In this document: positions 34,378 through 47,827 of the stretch, piece by piece | Layout of the letters: each line of letters starts with the position of its first letter | Numbering within the stretch: the first letter of the stretch is position 1 | Assembly (NCBI GenBank): GCA_039707465.1 | Contig: CM077658.1 | Coordinates: 11,448,574 to 11,512,573 of the forward strand | Reading direction: 5' to 3' | Length of the DNA stretch: 64,000 bases | Source: Rhabdophis nuchalis | Taxonomy: Eukaryota; Chordata; Lepidosauria; Squamata; Natricidae | Notes under the pieces: generated by a model | What the model was told of the DNA's origin: nothing | Seen by the model: only the letters and a program-made list of their open reading frames with translations | Database searches by the model: none | Translations under genes and position numbers: made by a program

Positions 34378-34619
34378 CTCTAGGGGAAAGTGGATTCATA
34401 AACCCAAAGTCCTTTCTATCCTTTATTTTCTCAAAGTCCATAAAAATTTGGCTGTTTAAGAAATCATGGCAGAAGTTTACCAGTCCACATGTTGTTATGG
34501 TATGTTGGTTAGATTTTTTTTTTTAAAAACTTTTTTTATATTTTTTATTCTATGTTTTGGCATTTTGTAAGCTGCTGTGAGTCTATAGAAATTTATAGTG
34601 TTTTCTTTTGTCCTAAAAG

Positions 34620-34901
34620 GGGAGTGGAGTTTGCAGGAGACAATTAGTTTGCTTAATTGGTTCATGATTCTCAGAGACTCCTTGCCAGGTACTTTCTTGT
34701 ACAGTGTTGCATTTGGAAGATATCGGCCTGGCAGCTCTCCAAGCCAGATAAGGTCTGTGATTGTAAATTCACCCTCAAAAGACTGTTTGCTGGGACTTTG
34801 TTGGCTGCGAATGAGTGGAATTCACAATAACTTAATAAAAGGGTTGTTTTTGTCCAGACAAGGAGTCTACTTCGTGGTTTGGAAAATCCTAGGTCAGAAC
34901 A
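34620..34901 (+). mobile_element. LTR-like fragment (family 2), 3' half
   Basis: GGCCTGGCAGCTCTCCAAGC, AAGACTGTTTGCTGGG, then TTAATAAAAGGG (AATAAA 34834-34839) and the end AATCCTAGGTCAGAACA parallel the solo LTR at 38703-39277. The U3 part is not recognisable. Confidence 0.7.
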
Positions 34902-35685
34902 TTACCTTTATAAAATATATCATAATGTATGTACCAATTGGGCAGCTATATAAATGCGTTTCATAAATAAAATAAATGATGCGATTTTTAGCCTTGGGTT
35001 ATTCACTCACAAATGTCAGACCTCACTTAGTACTCCTGTCCAACTGCAATATGTCTATAAGCCAACCCACATCAAATTCCTTCCAATAAACTCCACGGGA
35101 CTACATTTTTGCAGGATCCAAATCTGGGTTTTCTTGTTAGCATCTAAGTTTACAAAACAAGAACGTCGAGTGTCTTTTTCCAGCTGGCTAAAATGAATTA
35201 AACATGCTTGATTTCTTTAGATCTCCTTCTGAATGACTGAAAAGCAGAAAAAAATACATAAAATAAGATTAATCCCTGTGCCTTCCTCTCTCTCTCTCTC
35301 TGTGCGCTATTTCCTCTTTTTTTTTTTCCTGTGGCGCTTGAAGACAAGTAAAAATCATAATGAAAAACCTGGAAGTTCCTATCTTCTTTAAACAGGGATC
35401 TAATTAGTTTATATAATTGATCTTCCTGCTACAGCAGGTGAACTAGGTAATTATCTTGTTTATACTGGAGGTGAGTCAGCAAATGTCAGAGATTTAATAC
35501 TGACTATTTTGCTAAGGAGTAATGGTTCTAAGGATGTGCTGGGATAGCAATACACTGGTCAGGCCCACATTTACAAACTCAAAGCACATTCAGTGTTGCT
35601 TAGGCCACTTCGGAGTTAAGATTAAGATTTTTGTCTGAATTAAGACCAAATGTGAAGCAAGCTGAACCTGATGGTTAAGTCTGAC
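34902..35685. other. No recognised gene or repeat
   Basis: Single-copy-like sequence with a short (TC)n run near 35.29 kb. Confidence 0.4.
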
Positions 35686-36256
35686 CATAACCTGCGCGAG
35701 CTGCATTGGCTTCCTGTGGTCTTTCGGGTGCGCTTCAAGGTTTTGACGACCATCTTTAAAGCGCTCCATGGCTCGGGACCTAGTTATATGCGAGACCGTC
35801 TCGTGCCCCATACATCCCTTAGACCGATACGCTCCCACAGAGAGGGCCTTCTCAGGGTGCCGTCGGCTGGACAATGCCGACTGGCGACACCCAAGGGAAG
35901 AGCCTTCTCTGTGGCGGGCCCTGCCCTTTGGAACGACCTACCCCCTGAACTCCGGACCATCACCGACCTCCGCCTCTTCTGCCAATGTCTAAAGACATAC
36001 TTTTTTCATCAAGCCGGCCTAGCCTAACCTCCCATGGGGACTTTTAGAAAAGTTTTAAATTGGGTTTCAATTAATAATTGGTTTTAGCACAGGTTTGGGA
36101 TCTAATATATATTTTAAATTATTTATCTATGTTCTATTTTTGTATGTTTTTAAATCTCCTGTGCGCCGCCCTGGGTCCTCTGCGGAGAAGGGCGGGATAT
36201 AAATGTAAATAAACAAACAAACAAACAAACAAACAAACAAATAAATAAATAAATAA
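35686..36256 (+). mobile_element. L2 LINE 3' end (second subfamily)
   Basis: A 118-aa frame reads ELHWLPVVFRVRFKVLTTIF, SYMRDRLVPHTSLRPIRSHR and FSVAGPALWNDLPPELRTIT, ending HQAGLA. The 3' UTR has GTGCGCCGCCCTGGGTCCTC, then (AAAC)n and (AAAT)n tails at 36211-36256. The frame is intact from the truncation point to the stop, so the copy is fairly young. Confidence 0.93.
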
Positions 36257-36350
36257 CCATAGTTTCAATTGGGGAACTGTGACCATTTGAGACCACACTA
36301 AATCCAGAAACAATAGGGAATTTCTGGAAGCTTGACACTCAATCAATTAG

Positions 36351-36592
36351 CAATAAGACTAGCACTTGGCAATAGCACTTAGACTTATATACTGCCTCCT
36401 GGTGCTTTACAGCCCTCTCTAAGCAGTTTACAGGGTCAGAATATTGCCGCCAACAATTTGGCTTCTCATTTGATCAACCTCAGAAGGATGGAAGGCTGAG
36501 TCGACCTTGAGCTGCTCAGGATCGAACTCCTGGCAGGGGGAATGCAGAGTTAGCCTGCAATACTGCATTTTGACCACTGTGCCACATGGTTC
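36351..36592 (-). mobile_element. tRNA-derived SINE family B
   Basis: Tail GGCAATAGCACTTAGACTTA, body GAAGGATGGAAGGCTGAGTC, and tRNA-like head (GACCACTGTGCCACATGG). Full length with small internal losses. Confidence 0.85.
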
Positions 36593-37060
36593 TTATCCAT
36601 CAATAGACACATAGATATAAACAATATCTACACATTATGCAAAACAGACAATCAACGAGCAAAAAAGACCAAAACACTTCCCTACTAGCAATCAGTACCT
36701 AGATGAGGATAGATTAACTTCAAGATTGACATCAGACCAATAATCAGGTAAACGATATCTCAAGCAAGGAACTGCCAAACAAGCTAACAGTAAACAGTCC
36801 AACTAAAGAACCAGCAAGACCAGGCCCACCAACACTGACAGGGCAAGCCACTAGCAGATAAATTGAGAGCAAGCCTCACACTTTAGTAGCACTGATGACA
36901 TTATCTAGTTTGGGTAATGAAACATCTACCAGAAAACAACTAAGCTCAAGGACCACAAAAATTGATTATTTGGGTGGGAAATTCACAAGGTGGGAAGCAT
37001 TCACCATGGAAGTCAAAAGCGGACAGATTGTGAAAGCAGCATCACTCCAATTTAATTCAA
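36593..37060. other. No recognised gene or repeat
   Basis: Single-copy-like sequence left of the LTR fragment. Confidence 0.4.
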
Positions 37061-37329
37061 TGTTGTGGCCCACCAGTGGCCAGAAGAGCTGGACAGTGAG
37101 GAGGTTGGGGAAGAGCATGGGCCAGTTCTGGAGGCTGGGGAAGGCTCAGACGACGGCTCTGTGTCAGAGGCAGAGATCGGAACAAGGCTGCCTGGCAGTG
37201 ATCAAGTGCCTACATAGCTAGACAGCACTGAGGCAGAAGAACAGGTAGAGCCTGTTCCCAGTGTGTGCATGTGCAGAGTTGCCAGAAGAAAAGAACAACT
37301 CTGAAATCAGGGTAGACTTGGGAGTAAAG
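37061..37329 (+). mobile_element. LTR-like fragment (family 2), 5' half
   Basis: Begins TGTTGTGGCCCACCAGTGGC and continues GAGGAGGTTGGGG, GGAGTAAAG in register with 38703-38935. It stops abruptly at a BovB junction, so the promoter and polyadenylation parts are missing. Confidence 0.75.
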
Positions 37330-37763
37330 TAAGAAAGGCTGAGCGCCAAAAAATGGAGGCTTTTGAACCATGGTGCTGGAAAAGACTCCTGCAAGTCCCT
37401 TAGACTGCAAGGTGATCCAACCAGTCAGTCCTAGAGGAGATCAACCCTGACTGCTATTTTGAAGGTCAGATCCTCAACATGAAAGTCAAATACTTTGGCG
37501 ACCTAATGAGACGGAAGGACTCCCTGGAGAAGGGCTTAATGTTGGGAACGATTGAGGGCAAAAGAAGAAAGGGATGACAGAGAATGAGATGTTTGGATGG
37601 TATCACTGAAGCAGTAGCGTGAACTTAAATGGACTCCAGAGGATGGTAGAGGACAGGAAGGCCTGGAGGAACGTTGTCCATGGGGTCATGATGGGTTGGA
37701 CATGACTTTGCAGCTATCAACAACTAACCGAAAAATGTCTGGACTTCGCAACTAACAACAAGA
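37330..37763 (+). mobile_element. BovB (RTE) LINE 3' end
   Basis: TAAGAAAGGCTGAGCGCCAA, GAACCATGGTGCTGGAAAAG, GAAGGACTCCCTGGAGAAGG, ATGGGTTGGACATGACTTTG. Frameshifts break the C-terminal coding. The tail 'cttcgcaactaacaacaa' appears as a second partial repeat at 37740-37763. Confidence 0.9.
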
Positions 37764-38702
37764 CAAATTAGAAATCAAGTGGACAGGTTTAGAGGGACCT
37801 GGTGTGGAATGTCCCATGTCTAAATGGACCACCCCATGAGCTCTAATAACCGCTAGATTTCTTCTCCAACATCCTACTTAGTTAGAAGTTCTAATGAAAC
37901 ATTATTACAAGCTAAAAATAATGTGCTACTCACACAGGGTGTCAGGTCTGTTTTCTGTTTTAGCTATGTGAGAACTTGCATAACACTATAGGTCAAACAA
38001 TTGGGAAGTGATTAATTTAATCAGTACTGGAAGTTTACATTCCTTGGGGGTTTGGATTACACACACAAAAAAGCAAGCGCTGGGATTTAGGGGCTTGTCT
38101 GTAAAAACAAACAAATATAGATGTGTTCAAGTGTCATGCCAACTTCCATAAAACTGGCCATGAAACTGACAAGCAAGGGGGGGGGGGGAATGAATGGAAC
38201 CTTTTAACAACAACATTCCCCCTCCATTTCTCCCCCCCTCCCCAACCTTTTAACAAGCTTGTTTCTTCAAATTTGGTTTCAAGGTCTTTTCTTACTGTTT
38301 CTAAAGCAATTATCCTCCGGGCCTGTTCTATTCTGCTTTGTATGATACTGGGCTAATTATTCTTCTGCTAATGAATGCTTGAAATGGATCCCATATGGTA
38401 GCATATGTGCCTTCAGATGGAGGCTTCATTTGAATAAAATAAGAAAATTCGCCTCTTGGGATTTTCTTCCTTTTTTTTTTTCCCTTCAGTAACAATGAGT
38501 CAAACTCTCTCTTGAGTATTGGAACTGACGACGTGATGTTTATTACACTTCATTGGGGTTTTGAGGGGTTTTTGTGCCCCCATTGAGATGTCCCCTTGGA
38601 AAGGACATCCATAACACAGATTGGAATTGTCAGAGATCTCAAATAGATCTTGTTTAATTGATTCCTGGTTGAACTGCTTTGAAACATTGCAAAGATTATT
38701 TT
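37764..38702. other. No recognised gene or repeat
   Basis: Single-copy-like sequence. A G9 run is near 38.18 kb and a C-rich patch near 38.23 kb. Confidence 0.4.
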
Positions 38703-39277
38703 TGTGGTGGCCCGCCAGTGGCCAGCAGAAAGAGCAGACAGTGAGGAAGTTGGGGCAGTCCTGGGGGCTGAGGAAAGCTCAGACGAGAGCTCTCCATTGG
38801 AGGCAGAGAGGGAGCTAGGCAGCACTGAGGCAGAGGAACAACTGGAGACTGTTCCCGGTGTGCACAGGTGCAGAGCTGCCAGAAGACAACAACAACTAAG
38901 AAAGCAGGGTCGACTTGGGAGTAAAGCCACACCTTGAAGTTGATTGGCCCCTCCCATAGGAAACAAAAGAGGAGAGAACAGGGAATGGGCTTTTGCAAGA
39001 AACAATTCATTCCTTCACTCATTTCAAGAGTGGAAAGTTCTGCCTGTGACTATAAGAGACTCTGTGCCAAGTGTTGCCTTGCCCCATGTTTGGAAACTAG
39101 TTATCTGGCAGCTCGCTAAGCGAGATTAGGTTCGTGTTGATCAATATTCCTCTGAAAGACTGTTTGCCAAGCATTGCTGACTGTGAATGAAAGGAATTCA
39201 CAGTCGTGCAAATAAAAGAGATCTCGCCGGGACCAAGACACTGCTTCATGCTTGTTAAGGAATCCTAGGTCGGGACA
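38703..39277 (+). mobile_element. Solo LTR (575 bp, family 2) with perfect 5-bp TSD
   Basis: The unit begins TGTGGTGGCCCGCC and ends CCTAGGTCGGGACA (TG...CA), flanked by ATTTT at 38698-38702 and 39278-39282. A TATA-like TATAAGAG is at 39051-39058 and AATAAA at 39211-39216, about 65 bases before the end. The U3-R-U5 order and duplication identify an LTR retroelement relic. A 5-bp duplication fits some endogenous retroviruses and Ty3-type elements alike. No internal genes remain; the overlapping open frames are incidental. Confidence 0.85.
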
Positions 39278-39496
39278 ATTTTCCTTTCTTTATGCCCAAT
39301 TCTGAAAAGTATCCACAGAGCTCAGCGCGATTGTTCTTCCTCATTAACTTATATCCTGTGATCAGTCAATTTAGCTTATGAACTGGAACTTATTTTCATC
39401 CCAGTGACTTCATCTGGTGAACATACACATCACTGCTTCTATTCAAACATATACATTCCAACATGCATGTTAATTTACAGTCACTAATGAACCTTA
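39278..39496. other. No recognised gene or repeat
   Basis: Short single-copy-like spacer. Confidence 0.4.
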
Positions 39497-39666
39497 GCCG
39501 TAGTGGTGTAGTGGTTAGAATGCAGTACTGCAAACTGCTTCTGCTGCCAGCCAGCTGCCTGCAGTTCAGCAGTTTGATTTTCACCAGCTCAAGGTTAGCT
39601 TGGCCTTCTATTCTTCCAAGGTCAGTAAAATGAGCAGCGGTATATAAGTCTAAGTGTTATTGCTAC
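39497..39666 (+). mobile_element. tRNA-derived SINE family B (plus strand)
   Basis: Head TAGTGGTGTAGTGGTTAGAA, body CTATTCTTCCAAGGTCAGTA, tail GGTATATAAGTCTAAGTG. Internally shorter than the 27.1 kb copy. Confidence 0.85.
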
Positions 39667-39785
39667 ATCCCCAAAGTGCTTTTTCCAAAAGGCAACTGGA
39701 CTTTCTTGGGGGTTTTTCCCCCCCTTTGAAAACATTTTGCTTCTCATCCAAAAATTTTCTTCAGTTCATTTGTGTCTTCATCACT
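39667..39785 (-). mobile_element. Penelope-like tail, minus-strand arm
   Basis: CCAAAAGGCAACTGGACTTTC, then TTTTGCTTCTCATCC and TTTCTTCAGTTC is the reverse complement of the plus-strand tail at 40.33-40.43 kb (GAACTGAAGAAGC...GGATGAGAAG...GAAAGTCCAGTTGCC). Confidence 0.6.
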
Positions 39786-40320
39786 ATCCTTACAATAACA
39801 CAATAGCAGAGTTGGAAGGGACCTGGTAGGTCTTCTAGTCCAACCCCCTGCGTGGGCAGGAACCTTATACCATTTCAGACAAATGGCTATCTAACATCTT
39901 CTTAACGACTTCCAGGGTTGGGGCATTCACAACTTCTGGAGGCAAGCTGTTCCAGAGGTTAATTGTTCTAACTGTCAGGAAATTTCTCCTTAGTCCTAAG
40001 TTGCTTGTCTCCTTGATTAGTTTCCACCCATTGCTTCTTGTCCTGCCCCTAGGTGCCTTGGAGAATAGTTTGACTCCCTCTTCTTTGTGGCACCCTCTGA
40101 GATATCGGAACACTGCTATCATGTCTCCCCTGGTCCTTCTCTTCATCAAACTAGACATACCCAGCTCCTGCAACCGTTCTTCATATGTTTTAGTCTCCAG
40201 TCCCCTAATCCTCTTGGTTGCTCTTCTCTGCACTCTTTCCAGAGTCTCCACGTCTTTTCCCCACCTATTCTGTCCATATGTAGATTTCAGAAGGAGACAT
40301 AGATCCTGTAATGTATTTCC
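39786..40320 (-). mobile_element. CR1 (L3-type) LINE 3' end between Penelope arms
   Basis: A 156-aa minus-strand frame (39865-40335) reads RWGKDVETLERVQRRATKRI, LQELGMSSLMKRRTRGDMIA, RRNFLTVRTINLWNSLPPEV, LEVVKKMLDSHLSEMV. It is intact to its stop. The residues before 'KDVETLERV' derive from flanking sequence. Close in sequence to the 61.3 kb copy. Confidence 0.92.
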
Positions 40321-40475
40321 TAAGAAGTTATGCATTCTTCAGAACTGAAGAAGCTTCTTGGATGAGAAGTAAAACCTTTTTGGGGGGAAAATCCCACAAG
40401 AAAGTCCAGTTGCCTTTTGGAAAAAAGCATATTTGGGACAACCATGACTTGGATGAGTGAATCAGAATCAATCAG
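40321..40475 (+). mobile_element. Penelope-like tail, plus-strand arm
   Basis: AGAACTGAAGAAGCTTCTTG, GATGAGAAGTAAAACC, GAAAGTCCAGTTGCC, then TTTGGGACAACCATGACTTG. It is the most complete tail in the window and the reference for bases 1-76 and the 11.6-13.5 kb copy. A CR1 insert separates it from its inverted arm. Confidence 0.6.
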
Positions 40476-40790
40476 AATAGAGCTGGAAGGGACCCTGGAG
40501 GTCTTCTAGTCCACCTTCCTGCTCAAACAGGAAATCGTATACCATTTCAGATAAGTGACGGTCCAGTCTCTTCTTAAAAACCTCCAAGCATCCACAATGT
40601 CTGAAGGCAAGCTGTTCCACTGGTAAATTGTCCTTACTGTTAGGAAGCTTCTCCTCAATTCCAGGTTGCCTCTCTCTTTGATTAGTTTCCTACCATTGTT
40701 TCTTGTGCTGTTCTCTGGCGCTTTGGAAAATAAATTGACTCCCATCTCTTTATGGCAGCCTCTCAAATACTGGAATACTCTCAAATACGG
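40476..40790 (-). mobile_element. CR1 (L3-type) LINE 3' end, older copy
   Basis: Minus-strand 92-aa frame: VFQYLRGCHKEMGVNLFSKA, RNNGRKLIKERGNLELRRSF, LTVRTIYQWNSLPSDIVDA. Frameshifted near the C-terminus. Its end reads GAGCTGGAAGGGACCCTGGA. Confidence 0.88.
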
Positions 40791-41437
40791 AGAACTCTAT
40801 AGACACTGGTTTTCTTTATAGAGTTAATCATCATTGAAATTATTAATACATCCATCTGATGATTTAACCTACAATCTTTCGTAGACTCTTCTGATTGGAT
40901 TCTGGAGAGATTGAAAATATACGAATAGTTTTATCTTAACATGTATGAACACTGAAATCCCAAATTGTTTTGTTTTATTTTGCTTGTAATTTAAGAAAAT
41001 ATTAATACATTTAGAATTCCTGGAGGCAAAAAGTATAGTTCTCCACTTTGTGTGAAATAAATATATAACCCAATGATTTCCATAAATAGGCTGGAAAGAT
41101 GCTTCTCTAAAACCACTCTAAAACTATGTCCCAAAACTCTCATCAATACTGAAATAGAGTTAACCGTAGTTCATCTGGTTTAGCTTAAGGCAGTTTACTG
41201 TGTTCCACTCTGTATGTATTGCATAAATTGAGTAGTAGTTTTTCAAACACACTCAACAATGATATAATCTGGGTCAATATGTAAAACCTTCCAATCGTCT
41301 ACTATTGCATTTCATAGGCCTGACAGTCACGATCTTCCTCTCATTAGTTCTATCAAAGGAATAAGATATAAATTATTTAACAAACTGAAGAGCCTGCATA
41401 TAAGGATAGAAGACATTGTCCATCTTGAGGGCTATAC
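40791..41437. other. No recognised gene or repeat
   Basis: AT-rich single-copy-like sequence. Confidence 0.4.
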
Positions 41438-41620
41438 CAGAGGTGATATTCAGCAAGTTCTGACCAGTTCTGGAGAACTGGTACCGGAAATTTTGCATAG
41501 TTCAGAGAACCAGTAAATACTACCTCTTACTGGCCCCGCTCTCATCTATTCTCTCTCCTGAGACTTCAAACAAATCAATTTTGCCATTTCTGTAAATTCC
41601 ATCTTCGCCGTCCTGTATTG
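41438..41620 (-). mobile_element. hAT-type element, partial (CAGAGGTGATATTC end)
   Basis: CAGAGGTGATATTCAGCAAG, TTCTGACCAGTTCTGGAGAA, then TACTGGCCCCGCTCTCATCT runs parallel to the reverse complement of 53353-53596. Only one end is identifiable and no second TSD was found, so it is truncated. Confidence 0.65.
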
Positions 41621-44399
<2,779 letters not shown>

Positions 44400-44527
44400 T
44401 AACTTTGTATTTTGTATTTGTTTGTGGTCTATTTGTATTTTTAATTGCCTGTGCCCCGCCTCGAGTCCCCTTGGGGAGAGAGAGCGGGATAGAAATTAAA
44501 TTATTATTATTATTATTATTATTATTA
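44400..44527 (+). mobile_element. L2 LINE extreme 3' end
   Basis: TTGCCTGTGCCCCGCCTCGA, GTCCCCTTGGGGAGAGAGAG, then (ATT)n at 44500-44527. Only the 3' UTR is present. Confidence 0.85.
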
Positions 44528-44645
44528 AAATAGGCGTCTGAAAGTATGAAAGTGGTGATAGATTTTTTGGATACATACTACTGCAACGTCATTTGTTAGC
44601 AACCTGGGTTCAGAACCAGTGTTACAACTCTGGTCCCGTAATCAG

Positions 44646-45113
44646 TGTTAGGGGTAACAAACACTCCTGTTTGAAGATAAATGCGGAATAGTGTAATACA
44701 CCGGACAGTAAAGAGATACGTTGCTTTAACCACACACAAACTCTAAACACTGATAGTAAGAAAATAAATAGTCTTTACTTTGTAGCAACTAAAATACTTC
44801 TTCTGACCAGTGATACTAACTTCTCAAACAATAACAGTCCTTCACCAAAACACAGAGTTATCTTACAGTGATGCAAAACAAATACTTCTTCTTTCTTCAG
44901 TCTTCAATCTTCAGCTACTCAGCGGCAAACAGTAAGCACAGGAATCAAAGGGAATCCAAAAGGGAATGAACTGTGTTTCTGAGCTTCCTTTTATGGTAGA
45001 GCTGAGAAGCACAGCCAATCAGAATTCAACATAGTTCTTAAAGCTACATATACTCTTTAAGAATACTGGCTTATATATATTGTCCACCCAATATAAGGAT
45101 GAATATCCTAACA
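44646..45113 (-). mobile_element. Solo-LTR-like element (family 3)
   Basis: The ends TGTTAGG and CCTAACA are perfect 7-bp inverted repeats (TG...CA). On the minus strand a TATA-like AATATATATAAGCC lies near the start and AGTAAAG further on, the same order as at 54498-54853. Flanks TCAG/TCAT agree at 3 of 4, so the duplication is weak. No genes. Confidence 0.6.
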
Positions 45114-45202
45114 TCATTGATTTTTCCGGAGATTAATACTTGGTGGTGTTCCCTAGCACTTTGGGTGATACTGAAACTATTTAAAACATTAAGCTTCTAT
45201 AT

Positions 45203-45472
45203 CAGGGGTGTCAAACACAAGGCCTGTGGGACAGATATGGCGCATGATATGGTTGGATCCCGCCTGCAGGGCTGTCCTGGAAGATGTAAGGGGCTGGCCG
45301 ATGTGCCTTCGTCCCAATCTACCCAATGCGAAGAGGAAACATGCCAGCAGTTTAGGGAGTGGCATCAAGCTGGCCATTCCCACCCAGTTGGTCTCACCCA
45401 ATGAGTGGTGTCAAGCTGGCCACACCCACCCAGTCGATGTGGCCCTTGATGAAATTGAGTTTGACACCCCTG
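45203..45472. mobile_element. hAT-type non-autonomous element with perfect 8-bp TSD
   Basis: The ends CAGGGGTGTCAAAC and GTTTGACACCCCTG form an exact inverted repeat of 14 bp. TTCTATAT duplications are at 45195-45202 and 45473-45480. Interior 'caagctggcca...cccacccagt' is duplicated. 270 bp, no transposase. Confidence 0.93.
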
Positions 45473-45480
45473 TTCTATAT

Positions 45481-47117
45481 TGTCAGATTTGTTAATTTTA
45501 CAGGCTGAACGATAGTGCCTTTATCACCTGTGCAGGTTTTACAGTTTGTAGGAATGGTTAGTGGTAGATACTATTCAATTCCTTGCAGATAGTTCAGTAT
45601 CCCATGTTGTCTACTTGATTTTCTAGACACAGAGTTCCACATCACACCGGAAAAAAAACCAGAACCAGTTCTGTTTAGGAGATAATAAGTTATCTTTGGG
45701 AGTCCTAGTGTTTCTACAGATTTACACACAGAGAGTGTGGAATGCTTATTTTGTCGCTCAGAAGGAGATTTCTACTATAGCCCTCTTCTCAATGGAAACA
45801 AAGAAGAACATTCAGAATGAGGATTAGCTTCCAACATGGGTTTGCCAGCAGTCCGATATCCAACACGAATGAGTGTCAAATCAATGTTTATGCCCCTCTA
45901 TCCTAAAGCTATCTGTTCAAAATTTACTGCATTTATGTCAAGGAAAATTCTATAAAACAGTATGTCAGAGCACAATATCTGTTGCAAAACAATCTAGTTC
46001 CTCCCCAGAATATCCCATTTTCTAAGAGAAAGGAGAAACATAAACCGCAGATTATCTGATGCATTACATTCAAAATTAATTTTGTAATCCCCATGAAACA
46101 ATGAAAACTTTTCCACCCTTGCTGTTAGAAAATTGTATATTGATTTAACCAAAGTCCAAATAAATCTGTTTTCATTGACTCATTGATCAAAACTTTGAGC
46201 TCAGTCCATGAGCTCGCGAACTCAATGGACAGGAATAATCATGTTTTCAAAGACATTTTTTGAAGAGAACTTTTACACTGTTTCTGCAAAATTAAAAATC
46301 TGAAATGCTTTGATGACTTATTCCTGTACCAATTCTTGAAAACAGAACAACAGTTTATTTTGTCATAAACCCCTTCCTGCCAGATGCCGAAAACTTGCTT
46401 CATTTGGTCCAGATTGAATTTGTGTAGTGTGTTTTAAGGAAGTACAGGTTCCCACCATTATTATTTTTTGTTCACTGGGTTATCACTTGTTTCTGGAACC
46501 TTCATTTCCTGCTTTGAAAGCTACTAGGTTATTTAAAAAAAATAACAGATTGCATTTTGATCCAGCCTCAGATGGGAAACTGGCATTGTGGTATAACTCA
46601 AATTTGACAACAGCAAGTAAGAAGTTTTATTGAAAAGTTTGTATTGCAGGATAACTTAATGGCTGGACACTGAAGGATGAAAAAAATGCAATTATTAAAA
46701 GTGAATATGATTGTGCATACCTAAGCACAATAGGTTGCAAAACATTCCAAAATGAACCAGGCTGTAAAAAAAAAAAGAGAGAGAATTCTTGAATCCATCA
46801 TTCCAATAAGTTTTGTTTACTTTCTGATATTAGCATATGGGTAAGAACATCCTAAGGTTTCTTGTTCAACTTGGCAGATGGATGGGGAAAAAAATCAGTC
46901 AATTGAATTTAAATTTTTTAAACAATGAAGTAATCCAGTATTGCCTATAAAAAGAAAGGTGAAAAAGGAGGGGTTTGATGTCCCATCTTCCACTCCATTG
47001 AAGATCATTTTAGACAGGTCTTCTGAATTTCCTGTCTCCTGTTATTAATTGGCTAGTTAACCTCAAGGAAGTTTCCTAGACATATAAAGTTTGTGTGATT
47101 GAAAGAGAGAAGAGGCA
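45481..47117. other. Long single-copy-like stretch; no recognised gene
   Basis: About 1.6 kb of AT-rich DNA with no repeat or coding signature that I recognise. Confidence 0.4.
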
Positions 47118-47827
47118 CAATGCTTGTTTATTTTATTTATTTTATCAAATTTATACCCCGCCCTTCTCCTTGTTAGGACCCAGGGCGGCGCACAGGCATT
47201 ATATAAAACCATAAAATACAATATACATCAATTAAAATATATTAAATTAATTAAACCCGTGCTAAAACCCATTATTAAAACCTTGCCAAATTATAATTTA
47301 TATTTAAAAAGTCAGAAGCAGGGGGCTATCCTAGGCCGGCTTGTTGGAATAAGTACGTCTTAAGACTTTGGCGGAAGAGGCGGAGGTCCGAGGTAGTGCG
47401 AAGGTCGGGGGGTAGGTCGTTCCAGAGGGCTAGGCCCGCCACAGAGAAGGCTCTTCCCCTGGGTGTCACCAGCCGGCATTGCCCAGCCGACGGCACCCGG
47501 AGAAGGCCCGCTCTGTGGGAGCGGACTGGACGAAGGGATGTATGGGGCAGGAGGCGGTCTCGTATATAGCTAGGCCCCGAGCCATGGAGCGATTTAAAGA
47601 TGGTAGTCAACACCTTGAAGCGCACTCGAAAGGCTACAGGCAGCCAGTGCAGCTCGCGCAGGAGAGGTGTTACGTGGGCTTGCCTTGAGGCACCCATAAC
47701 CACCCGCGCGGCCGCATTCTGCACTAACTGTAGCTTTCAAGTGCACTTCAAGGGGAGCCCCATGTAGAGAGCGTTACAGTAATCCAGCCGAGATGTCACA
47801 AGTGCTTGAGTGACTGTGCGAAGGGCC
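47118..47827 (-). mobile_element. L2 LINE 3' end (second subfamily)
   Basis: Minus-strand 132-aa frame: MQNAAARVVMGASRQAHVTP, RELHWLPVAFRVRFKVLTTI, LWNDLPPDLRTTSDLRLFRQ, ending QQAGLG. Coding similarity continues upstream to about 47827 with one break. 3' UTR CCCGCCCTTCTCCTTGTTAG. Fairly well preserved. Confidence 0.92.

Noticed and set aside
38550..39022. 151-aa minus-strand frame, Ser/Leu-rich
   Set aside because: It lies inside the solo LTR and its flank and is best explained as a chance open frame in GC-rich LTR sequence.
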